This document shows positions 7,723-13,117 of a DNA stretch of 17,727 bases, piece by piece. Made by a program: the position numbers and the translations under genes. The notes beneath the pieces are model-generated. The model searched no databases. It saw only the letters and a list, made by a program, of their open reading frames with translations, and was not told the origin of the DNA. Source of the DNA: Deltaproteobacteria bacterium (GTDB taxonomy: Bacteria; Desulfobacterota; SM23-61); contig JAPLIW010000485.1 in assembly GCA_026388915.1 (NCBI GenBank), positions 1 through 17,727 on the forward strand. Reading direction: 5' to 3'. Position 1 is the first letter of the stretch; every line of letters begins with the position of its first letter.

Positions 7723-8580
7723 GTGAAATCTTCGGCAATTTCCTTTTTGCTTTCGAGCCAAAACCCGGATGGCGGCTGGGGATATGCTCCCCGGCAAGGT
7801 TCTGCTGTGGAGCCAACATCTGCCGTATTATTGGCTTTAAGAGAAATTTCTGCCTGTGCGCGCTCATGCCGCCTTGCCATCGATTGGCTTAGGAGCGCAC
7901 AGCATCCTGACGGCGGTTGGGGGTTTAGTTCCATTGATTCTGAGAGCGGTTGGCCGACGGCATGGGCAGTGCTGGTATTGGCGCGGTGTGGAGAAGTAGA
8001 CAATGCGCTGAATCAGGGTGTCAAATGGCTTTTGGATGTTAAGGCGGCCCAATTTGACGAAGATGCAAGACAAGTCGGGAAAAAGATCTTAGCGATTGAC
8101 TTTTCTCTGCGTGGCTGGCCATGGCTGAGCGGGGAGGCAACTTGGATTGAGCCGACAGCTTTAGCCTTGTTGGCTTTGGAATCGATTCCTGGTTTAGCGT
8201 ATACCGACCGCAGAAATGAAGCTCAGCGTTATATCCAAGATCGTCGATGCCCCAGTGGTGGCTGGAACGTAGGCAATCCGGTCATGTTTCATTCAGCCTT
8301 GCCAGCCCAAGCTTATTCCACTGCTATGGTATTGCTTGCTCTCAGAAGACTGGCACCAGAAAGTATTCTTTCAGAAGATATTAGGGTTTTACGCGCTGAA
8401 ATGCATCGGGACGGAAGCGTCTTAGCACTCGCTTGGGGACTCTTAGCGCTCCGGACATTAGGCCAGGATGATTCGTCGGCGGAAAGCCGTCTGGTTTCAA
8501 TGGCGAACCAGCGTAGGGGATGGGCAGATAACCCCTTTCAAACCGCGGTTGCGTTGATGGCTTTAAGAGGAAATCTTTAA
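7723..8580 (+). CDS. Single-domain alpha/alpha-toroid protein (squalene cyclase / prenyltransferase-like)
   Basis: A 285-aa protein built of repeated helical hairpins of the terpenoid cyclase/prenyltransferase fold. QW-like motifs are visible: SSQNPDGGWGY (11-21), SAQHPDGGWGF (58-68), RRCPSGGWNVGNP (174-186) and QRRGWADNP (263-271). Each is followed by a hydrophobic helix such as PTSAVLLALR, PTALALLALE and STAMVLLALRRL. Squalene-hopene cyclases are about twice this length with a DxDD acid motif; the only similar string, DEDA (112-115), lacks the usual setting, so cyclase activity is doubtful. There is no signal peptide. GTG 7723 is preferred, with AAGGA at 7711-7715; TTG 7720 is the alternative. 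It ends 12 bases before the DUF362 gene, so the two form a unit. Base composition is more AT-rich than the genes on either side. Confidence 0.78.
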   Translation: MKSSAISFLLSSQNPDGGWGYAPRQGSAVEPTSAVLLALREISACARSCRLAIDWLRSAQHPDGGWGFSSIDSESGWPTAWAVLVLARCGEVDNALNQGVKWLLDVKAAQFDEDARQVGKKILAIDFSLRGWPWLSGEATWIEPTALALLALESIPGLAYTDRRNEAQRYIQDRRCPSGGWNVGNPVMFHSALPAQAYSTAMVLLALRRLAPESILSEDIRVLRAEMHRDGSVLALAWGLLALRTLGQDDSSAESRLVSMANQRRGWADNPFQTAVALMALRGNL

Positions 8581-8592
8581 CCAACGTAAATT

Positions 8593-9606
8593 ATGGCAAT
8601 GATGACCCGTAGGACCTTTTTGCGCTTGACCGCTCTTGCAGGCATCGGAGTCGGTGTCGGGATTATTCACCGGAACACAGCTCCGTTGGGGGTATTCCCC
8701 TATTTGCGCTGGGCGGCAAGTGGACAAAAACAGAAATATTTCGGAAAAACCAGTATTGTCGCTTTAGGTGAGTGTTCAGGTTATAAAGATAATTTGCTTG
8801 CCTGTTTGCGGAGCCTCTGGCAGCGGGCCGAGCTTCCAGAGATCCGGGGCAAGCGGGTATTGATCAAGCCGAATCTTGTGGATTACTTGGAAAACCATCC
8901 GGTCACAACTGCCCCTGAAATGGTTGGTGCGGTCGCAGACTTGCTCTTTGAATCGGGAGCCAGAGAAGTCATCGTGGGTGACGGATCCGCCTTTAGAAGG
9001 GAAACCTGGCCGATTGCCGAGGCCAATGGATTGGCATCCGTTCTGCTTGCCCGGGGCCTTAAGTTTATTGATCTAAATTACGATGATCCTCAACCGGTCC
9101 CGGTCCGGGATAAATGGCTTCAACGATCCCCCGTATTCTGGCTTCCGCGCCATGTCCTAACTTCCGATTTAATTATATCGCTTCCCAAATTGAAAACCCA
9201 CCATTGGGCCGGAGTATCCTTAAGCTTGAAAAACCTGTTAGGGGTTGTCCCTGGCGCCCGTTACGGTTGGCCAAAAAATATTATTCATATGAATGGCATT
9301 CCGCAAAGTATTTTAGGAATTTACCAAATGCTACCACCCGTTATTTCTGTAGTTGACGGGATTATAGGTATGGAAGGCGATGGGCCTCTTTTTGGTAGCC
9401 CGGTTTCTCATGGGCTCTTAGCTGTAGGTCGTGATCCGGTATCGGTGGATGTCACTTGCACTCAGTTGATGGGATTCTCCATCGAATCGGTTCCGCACCT
9501 GAAATTGGCCGCTTGGGCCGGCATTGGACAAGCGCACCGCATTGAAATACGGGGTGTGCAACGCGAGCGTTTGCAGCGGCGCTATCAACCCCCACCTTCT
9601 GCATGA
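8593..9606 (+). CDS. Tat-exported DUF362 domain protein
   Basis: A 337-aa protein with a twin-arginine signal (TRRTFLR at 5-11, then LTALAGIGVGVGII), so it is probably exported folded, perhaps with a cofactor. The mature part is a DUF362 domain: KRVLIKPNLVDY (88-99), a Gly/Asp-rich VIVGDGSAFRRETW (126-139), SLPKLKTHHWAGVSLSLKNL (196-215) and VVDGIIGMEGDGPLFG (253-268). The 4Fe-4S ferredoxin module found in many DUF362 proteins is absent. Biochemical function is not known. It follows the toroid gene by 12 bases with no convincing ribosome binding site of its own, which favours translational coupling. ATG 8599 and 8602 are alternative starts that keep the RR motif. Like its partner it is AT-richer than the surrounding operons. 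Confidence 0.85.
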   Translation: MAMMTRRTFLRLTALAGIGVGVGIIHRNTAPLGVFPYLRWAASGQKQKYFGKTSIVALGECSGYKDNLLACLRSLWQRAELPEIRGKRVLIKPNLVDYLENHPVTTAPEMVGAVADLLFESGAREVIVGDGSAFRRETWPIAEANGLASVLLARGLKFIDLNYDDPQPVPVRDKWLQRSPVFWLPRHVLTSDLIISLPKLKTHHWAGVSLSLKNLLGVVPGARYGWPKNIIHMNGIPQSILGIYQMLPPVISVVDGIIGMEGDGPLFGSPVSHGLLAVGRDPVSVDVTCTQLMGFSIESVPHLKLAAWAGIGQAHRIEIRGVQRERLQRRYQPPPSA

Positions 9607-9705
9607 TTTGTGATGAGTATCCGGAGGTTTTTAATATTTTTTGTAATCTTCCGATAAAGAAGATAATCAGGGAGGCCGTAATTATACCTACAGGAGATCA
9701 AGCCA

Positions 9706-10332
9706 ATGGGACAGGAAGCTTTTATTGATTATTATGAAATCCTTCAGGTGAGTCCGAGGGCAGACCAGGAAACCATAGAACGGGTCTACCGGCTGCTGGC
9801 CAAGCGGTATCATCCCGATAATAAAAAAACAGGAAATGCGGAAAAATTCGATGAGTTGACGAAGGCTTACCGGGCCTTATCCAACCCCGAAAGGCGGGCG
9901 GGGTACGACGCCAAATACGAAGCGGGGAATGCCCATCAATGGAGCGTTTTTACCCATGAATCCCCCTCGGAAGGGGCGGAAGAAGACCGGAGGATTTATC
10001 AGGCGATTTTATCGATCCTCTATAATGCCCGCAGGCGGGATGCGGATAATCCCGGGGTTGGAATCTTCCAGTTGGAAAAACTGCTCGACGTCCCCGAAAA
10101 AAACCTGGAGTTTCATACCTGGTATCTCAGGGAGAAAAATTGGATTCACCGGGTCGAAAACGGGAGCTGGGCTATAACCGCAAGCGGGGTGGATACGGTC
10201 ATTGAAAATGGCCATCCTTTGAAAAAAGATCGGCTTTTGCCTGCTGTCAATGGATTTCCTTCCGCACCAGATGATTTGAAAACCCCAGGGGAGGATTTGT
10301 TAAATCATCTTGAGGATCGGCTACCGAGTTAG
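9706..10332 (+). CDS. J-domain protein with probable winged-helix C-terminal domain
   Basis: A 208-aa cytoplasmic protein. Residues 8-72 are a J domain (DYYEILQVSPRADQETIERV) with the HPD tripeptide at 36-38 that stimulates Hsp70 ATPase, and the helix IV sequence ALSNPERRAGYD. The Gly/Phe and zinc-finger regions of true DnaJ are absent, so this is a specialised co-chaperone. Residues about 95-170 (FQLEKLLDVPEKNLEFHTWY, then LREKNWIHRVENGSWAITAS) look like a small winged helix with recognition helix and wing, implying DNA or protein binding. The tail is short and polar. ATG 9706 has AGGAG at 9692-9696. It stands alone behind a 99-bp AT-rich spacer. Confidence 0.85.
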   Translation: MGQEAFIDYYEILQVSPRADQETIERVYRLLAKRYHPDNKKTGNAEKFDELTKAYRALSNPERRAGYDAKYEAGNAHQWSVFTHESPSEGAEEDRRIYQAILSILYNARRRDADNPGVGIFQLEKLLDVPEKNLEFHTWYLREKNWIHRVENGSWAITASGVDTVIENGHPLKKDRLLPAVNGFPSAPDDLKTPGEDLLNHLEDRLPS

Positions 10333-10352
10333 ATTATCTAGGGGACATCCGC

Positions 10353-10379
10353 GGGTCAGGCTTGACTTCTTGACATTTC
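10353..10379 (+). repeat. GGGTCAGG-type repeat end, copy 1 (degenerate)
   Basis: The sequence GGGTCAGGCTTGACTTCTTG, continuing ACATTTC, lies 20 bases after the J-domain gene. Related strings recur at 11194-11222 and 11359-11388. Such GGGGTCAGG(C/T)... strings are commonly found next to REP-associated transposase genes in similar genomes (from memory). No transposase is present here. Confidence 0.45.
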
Positions 10380-10509
10380 AAAACCAACCATAGAATCCAA
10401 TCCTCTTCCGGTTGATGCCCTCCCTTCCTTCCCCAAAAGTGAAGGTGGGCAAGCCCGCGGGAACTTGCCTCCCACTTTCCAGAAATCAGATCAATGCCCA
10501 TAGCTTGGA

Positions 10510-10536
10510 GGCCTTGCCCGGCCCGGGGGCAAGGCC
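10510..10536. repeat. 10-bp perfect stem, 7-base loop in dnaJ-like/brnT spacer
   Basis: GGCCTTGCCC (10510-10519) pairs fully with GGGCAAGGCC (10527-10536). A second, imperfect inverted repeat built on GTGGGCAAG/CTTGCC with a CCCGCGGG centre lies just upstream at about 10440-10484. Neither is followed by a T-run. They fill the 298-bp gap before brnT and look like dispersed palindromes rather than terminators. Confidence 0.6.
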
Positions 10537-10593
10537 GTGCTTCTCGGCATGATGAGGCACCTCAAAAGTAAAGGGAGGCAAGCGTGGGAATGA

Positions 10594-10629
10594 TTGACAA
10601 TAGGTATATTGAAGGTATAATTATTATAC
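10594..10629 (+). promoter_or_regulatory. Consensus sigma70-type promoter and palindromic operator of brnTA
   Basis: TTGACA (10594-10599) and TATAAT (10616-10621) are both perfect consensus hexamers with a 16-base spacer. Superimposed on the -10 is a perfect inverted repeat, GTATAAT-T-ATTATAC (10615-10629). Transcription would start near 10628, only a few bases before the brnT ATG at 10631, so the mRNA would be nearly leaderless. BrnA antitoxins are known to repress their own operon, so the palindrome is the obvious candidate operator; that assignment is inference. Confidence 0.8.
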
Positions 10630-10630
10630 T

Positions 10631-10891
10631 ATGGAGTTCGAATTCGACCCCCAGAAGAGCGAAAGCAACAAGAAAAAACATGGGATTGATTTCAACGAAG
10701 CGCAGGCCTTGTGGGATGATCCCGGGGTGATCGAGATTCCCGTGAGAACCAGCGACGAATCGAGATTCTTGGTCATCGGTAAGATCTCGGGAAAGCACTG
10801 GTCGGGTGTTATCACTTATCGCAAGGGAAAGATAAGAATTATTTCGGTTCGGCGCTCCCGGAAAGAGGAGGTTGATATCTATGAAAGCTAA
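10631..10891 (+). CDS. brnT: BrnT family toxin (type II toxin-antitoxin)
   Basis: An 86-aa RelE-fold ribonuclease toxin. The start MEFEFDPQKSESNKKKHGID is the BrnT signature (F-x-[WF]-D-x2-K-x2-x-N-x3-HG), followed by FNEAQALWDDP. The C-terminal RIISVRRSRKEEVDIYE corresponds to the conserved arginine-rich catalytic end of the family. Length is normal (about 90 aa). As in other brn loci the toxin precedes the antitoxin, here overlapping it by 11 bases. There is no room for a ribosome binding site between the predicted transcription start and ATG 10631, so initiation is probably leaderless and weak, which would keep toxin below antitoxin. Confidence 0.9.
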   Translation: MEFEFDPQKSESNKKKHGIDFNEAQALWDDPGVIEIPVRTSDESRFLVIGKISGKHWSGVITYRKGKIRIISVRRSRKEEVDIYES

Positions 10892-11105
10892 CGAATTCGA
10901 TAAAAAATTTGACGAAGGGAAGGATATTTCCAAATACCTGGAGCTGTCAAAAGCGAGAAGACACGGACAAGAGGTGAAACGAGTAAATGTAGATTTTCCC
11001 TTATGGATGATCCAGATGTTGGATAGAGAAGCAAAACGCTTGGGCGTGCCTCGGCAAGCTATCATAAAGGTGTGGGTAGCGGAACGTCTTGAAAAGGCGG
11101 TGTAA
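10881..11105 (+). CDS. brnA: BrnA family antitoxin
   Basis: A 74-aa antitoxin that binds and neutralises BrnT and represses the operon. The N-terminal part (MKANEFDKKFDEGKDISKYL) is the toxin-binding arm. The C-terminal RVNVDFPLWMIQMLDREAKR followed by LGVPRQAIIKVWVAERL is a ribbon-helix-helix DNA-binding domain, as expected for BrnA. I use ATG 10881, which has AGAGGAGG at 10864-10871; an upstream TTG at 10872 would leave no spacing. This strong site contrasts with the leaderless toxin start. Confidence 0.9.
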   Translation: MKANEFDKKFDEGKDISKYLELSKARRHGQEVKRVNVDFPLWMIQMLDREAKRLGVPRQAIIKVWVAERLEKAV

Positions 11106-11193
11106 AGGGTTGGGTTAGTTGGGGAAGAATTGCATCTTTATATTGATTGCAAGGAGGCGTCCATTCTTGCCGCGGCGATAGAAGAAAAATATT
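11106..11193 (+). pseudogene. Fragment of a PIN-domain (VapC-like) toxin gene
   Basis: Directly after brnA, still in the same frame, the DNA encodes EELHLYIDCKEASILAAAIE followed by EKY. This closely resembles residues 88-109 of the intact PIN toxin at 11787-12242 (FIDRKDATILAAAIEAK). Over the 45 bases 11145-11189 about 35 match the corresponding bases of the intact gene by hand alignment. The N-terminal catalytic Asp, the rest of the domain and a start codon are missing, and homology ends where the GGGGTCAGG repeat begins at about 11194. It is a dead remnant, probably from an older AbrB/PIN copy. Confidence 0.65.
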
Positions 11194-11222
11194 TGGGGTC
11201 AGGCTCGACTTTATTGCATTTG
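11194..11222 (+). repeat. GGGTCAGG-type repeat end, copy 2
   Basis: TTGGGGTCAGGCTCGACTTT, then ATTGCATTT, begins exactly where the PIN fragment loses homology. It is about 70 percent identical by eye to copy 3 at 11359-11388 over 27 bases. Copies 2 and 3 lie in the same orientation and bracket about 140 bases of remnant DNA. Confidence 0.5.
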
Positions 11223-11346
11223 CGTGGAAATGTGGAAATAGAGTCTGCTGCAAGCTTTCAACTATCTTCTCAAATTCCCTATTATCCCTGAACCGTTTTT
11301 CTACCCGATCGATCACTTGACTTATCATCGCGGGATCCCAATCAAA
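11200..11346 (-). pseudogene. Possible unidentified protein remnant on the minus strand
   Basis: Between the two GGGTCAGG repeats the minus strand reads HFDWDPAMISQVIDRVEKRF then RDNREFEKIVESLQQTLF. The acidic/basic helix-like pattern looks more like real protein than its neighbours in other frames. There is no ribosome binding site or full-length domain, and the frame runs on only through the repeat and the PIN fragment. I cannot assign a family. It could equally be chance. Confidence 0.25.
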
Positions 11347-11358
11347 ATGTGGTCATGT

Positions 11359-11388
11359 CGGGGTCGGTCTCAAATTTTTTGCATTTAG
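11359..11388 (+). repeat. GGGTCAGG-type repeat end, copy 3 (degenerate)
   Basis: CGGGGTCGGTCTCAAATTTT, then TTGCATTT, is a diverged direct copy of the string at 11194-11222. The rest of the spacer, to 11468, holds only a weak CCAAGA/TCTTGG inverted repeat (11398-11428) that I cannot interpret. Confidence 0.45.
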
Positions 11389-11468
11389 AAAATATAACCA
11401 AGAGGTGAGATTATCCCCCCTTTCTTGGAAATGACAGATGAAAGCCTGGAAAGATTTATATAAAAAGA

Positions 11469-11508
11469 TTGACTTTTTCTCCTAATCTGATTTATTCTTA
11501 TTATAAGA
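11469..11508 (+). promoter_or_regulatory. Probable promoter and palindromic operator of the abrB-PIN module
   Basis: TTGACT (11469-11474) and TATTCT (11493-11498, four of six consensus bases) form a possible promoter with an 18-base spacer. Overlapping and following the -10 is a perfect inverted repeat TCTTAT-T-ATAAGA (11496-11508), just upstream of the ribosome binding site AAGGAGG (11511-11517). AbrB-type antitoxins normally autoregulate through such sites; here that is inferred. Confidence 0.6.
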
Positions 11509-11524
11509 TAAAGGAGGAAATATT

Positions 11525-11812
11525 ATGAGAGATTTAGCTTCCCTACCAAGAGTTGCAAGGGTAAGAATTCGGGGGCAGATTACCATTCCCCAGGATATAC
11601 GGGAAGAAATGAATCTGGATGAGCAAGCGACAGTTAACATCTTTCGGGTAGGGAAGGTGTTATTGATGACCCCTAAACGCTTGCAGCGTGCTTCGATGGC
11701 TAGGATGGTTGAAAGAGAAATGAAGCGTGAAAAGCTCTCTCTAGAAGATCTATTGGCGGATTTGAGGTCCCAACGGAAACGCTACCTTGAAGAAGCCTAC
11801 ACAAAGGATTAA
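11525..11812 (+). CDS. AbrB/SpoVT-type antitoxin (VapB-like)
   Basis: A 95-aa antitoxin with a swapped-hairpin AbrB domain at about 9-53: VARVRIRGQITIPQDIREEM then NLDEQATVNIFRVGKVLLMT. The GQITIP and DIRE..NL strings are the family signature. The C-terminal half (residues 55-95) is charged and helical (MVEREMKREKLSLEDLLADL) and probably wraps the toxin. ATG 11525 has AAGGAGG 7 bases upstream. Its end overlaps the PIN toxin by 26 bases if the toxin uses TTG 11787. The pair is a type II toxin-antitoxin module; this member would repress from the palindrome at 11496. Confidence 0.87.
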   Translation: MRDLASLPRVARVRIRGQITIPQDIREEMNLDEQATVNIFRVGKVLLMTPKRLQRASMARMVEREMKREKLSLEDLLADLRSQRKRYLEEAYTKD

Positions 11813-12242
11813 GGTATTTATCGATACCAGCGTTTTGATTGCCGGGGTGGCATCGGTCACCGGAGCATCGGCTGTGGTCCTTGATCTCTGCGAGGCGGAA
11901 AGCATCCAGATGGTAATCAGCCGTCAGGTCTTGGTTGAGGCAGATAGAAACTTTTCCTCCAAGCTCCCTAATTTGGTTCTTCAGTTTCGGCAGTTTATTC
12001 GGACTCTTGTTCCCGTGATGGTTGAAGACCCGCCGACAGCAGCTGTGGAAAAGGCTGCGAAATTCATTGACCGCAAAGATGCCACGATTCTTGCCGCAGC
12101 GATTGAAGCAAAAGTCGACTATTTAATAACCCTGGATAAAAGACACTTTCTAAATCCAAAGGTCCAGCACAACGCTCCTATAGAAGTCTGCACGCCCGCT
12201 GATTTCCTTAGAACTTTTGAACGGCTTTGGCTCCAGGATTAG
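11787..12242 (+). CDS. PIN-domain toxin (VapC-like ribonuclease)
   Basis: A 151-aa PIN nuclease toxin, the partner of the AbrB-type protein before it. The fold is recognisable from IKVFIDTSVLIAGVASV with D13, VISRQVLVEADRN with E51, FIDRKDATILAAAIEAKVDY with D98, and LITLDKRHF with D117. These four acids would coordinate the metal ions, and all are present, so the enzyme should be active. The C-terminus EVCTPADFLR is usual for this PIN subfamily. No ATG precedes the conserved IKVFIDTS; the TTG at 11787 is the only reasonable start, with a weak GGAAAC upstream. Weak, coupled initiation fits a toxin made in smaller amount than its antitoxin. Confidence 0.87.
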   Translation: MKKPTQRIKVFIDTSVLIAGVASVTGASAVVLDLCEAESIQMVISRQVLVEADRNFSSKLPNLVLQFRQFIRTLVPVMVEDPPTAAVEKAAKFIDRKDATILAAAIEAKVDYLITLDKRHFLNPKVQHNAPIEVCTPADFLRTFERLWLQD

Positions 12243-12269
12243 GTGCTAAGCGAATAGAGCCCGCCTGGC

Positions 12270-12300
12270 GAGCGGCCATCACGCGCTTTGCGTGAGGCTG
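12270..12300. repeat. Hairpin after the PIN toxin gene
   Basis: TCACGC-GCTTT-GCGTGA (12279-12295) extends, past a bulged A, by GCC/GGC into a 9-bp stem. It lies 36 bases after the toxin stop, but no T-run follows immediately, so terminator function is uncertain. The surrounding GCCCGCCTGGCGAGC...GGCTGCCCCTAC resembles dispersed GGGGCAGCC-type intergenic repeats. Confidence 0.5.
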
Positions 12301-12344
12301 CCCCTACAATCCTTTTGTTGATTTTGGCTCAGCCGGGCAACGGT

Positions 12345-12476
12345 TTATTGTTTAGCCGGGAATGGGGCTATCGGCAATCTTTCCTCGACGTTTTCTGACA
12401 ACAACCACACTTTGATCCGGTCCTTCATGTGCTTCCTTACCTGGCGATTTTTGAAGTATTGAATCAACCGGTTCAT
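12345..12476 (-). CDS. Possible 43-aa basic peptide gene
   Basis: On the minus strand, ATG (12474-12476) is preceded by GAGGAGGGAATC, an almost ideal ribosome binding site with 5-6 base spacing. It encodes MNRLIQYFKNRQVRKHMKDR, then IKVWLLSENVEERLPIAPFP and AKQ, ending at TAA. The peptide is soluble, very basic in its first half and likely helical. I recognise no family. It stands alone in an 875-bp gap, opposite in direction to all nearby genes. AT-rich DNA with a TATAAT on the minus strand (about 12570-12575) lies upstream but no good -35 is visible. The ribosome binding site and amphipathic sequence are the only evidence that it is real. Confidence 0.45.
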   Translation of the reverse strand: MNRLIQYFKNRQVRKHMKDRIKVWLLSENVEERLPIAPFPAKQ

Positions 12477-12593
12477 GATTCCCTCCTCTTTGTTTTTTGC
12501 TCGAATAATCAAATCTGCAAAAGAAATGCCCGCCGCGGAAATGCCCTTATTTTTGTGTAACCATTTGAAATTATAATTTATTTATTTTCCGTT

Positions 12594-12678
12594 CATGGTT
12601 AAGGAAGCCCGGCGGAAGAACAATTTTGAACATTTATGAATTTTTTCGTTCCATATACACCGGACTTTTCTAACCATG
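12594..12678. repeat. 85-bp element bounded by 19-bp imperfect inverted repeats
   Basis: The left arm CATGGTTAAGGAAGCCCGG (12594-12612) and the reverse complement of the right arm, CATGGTTAGAAAAGTCCGG (12660-12678), agree at 15 of 19 positions. The 47-base middle is AT-rich and has no ORF. The form is that of a small MITE or a long hairpin. No target-site duplication is obvious. Confidence 0.55.
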
Positions 12679-12752
12679 GAAGGATGATGGGGATGAGAAA
12701 TTTGTTTCCTTGAATCCTGGGTAGAAACCGAATAAATTAAAGGAAGGGAAGT

Positions 12753-13066
12753 AAAAAAACTTAACCGCAGAGGTCGCGGAGCACGCAGAGGTAGAAATGG
12801 CCAAAAGCTCAGGGCCAGGATGCAGGGGGAAAAACGGCGTTTTTTCTCACCCTTCCCAGAAGGTCAAACCGAGAAAGGACCTTTCCAGGAACGATCTCTG
12901 CGTTCTCTGCTTCCTCTTTGTTCATCCTCTTGTCTCCATCCCCGGAGGATCGAAAGGCAAGGAGGAGTCAACATCCATAAAATGATTTGTATTTTTTGTC
13001 TTTACCAAGAATAAGCTCTGCGGTCTCTGCGTACTCTGCGGTTGATTTTTTCTTCATCCCCGGAGG
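12753..13066. mobile_element. MITE-like element with CGCAGAG-rich inverted ends, copy 1
   Basis: The left end (12753-12793) reads AAAAAAACTTAACCGCAGAG and continues with further CGCAGAG-like units. The right end (13015-13052) is its inverse: CTCTGCGGTCTCTGCGTACT then CTGCGGTTGATTTTTTC. An internal half copy (CTCTGCGTTCTCTGC at 12896-12910) is followed by CATCCCCGGAGG (12937-12948), and the same 12-mer follows the right end at 13055-13066. So the right half seems duplicated. No transposase is encoded; the small plus-strand ORFs inside are repeat translations. Such (CGCAGAG)n elements are familiar as dispersed intergenic repeats. It stops about 50 bases before the dehydrogenase gene. Confidence 0.6.
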
Positions 13067-13117
13067 GCGCTGAGACTTTTATAATTTCCTATGCAAGAAC
13101 AAAGCTGAGGATTTTTG

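Noticed and set aside
12797..13014. Two overlapping small plus-strand ORFs (62 and 64 aa)
   Set aside because: They lie wholly within the CGCAGAG repeat element, lack a ribosome binding site and show no protein-like pattern.
10353..13066. CRISPR array, suggested by the many short repeats
   Set aside because: Repeats are few, diverged and irregularly spaced, with no unique spacers of constant length and no cas genes.
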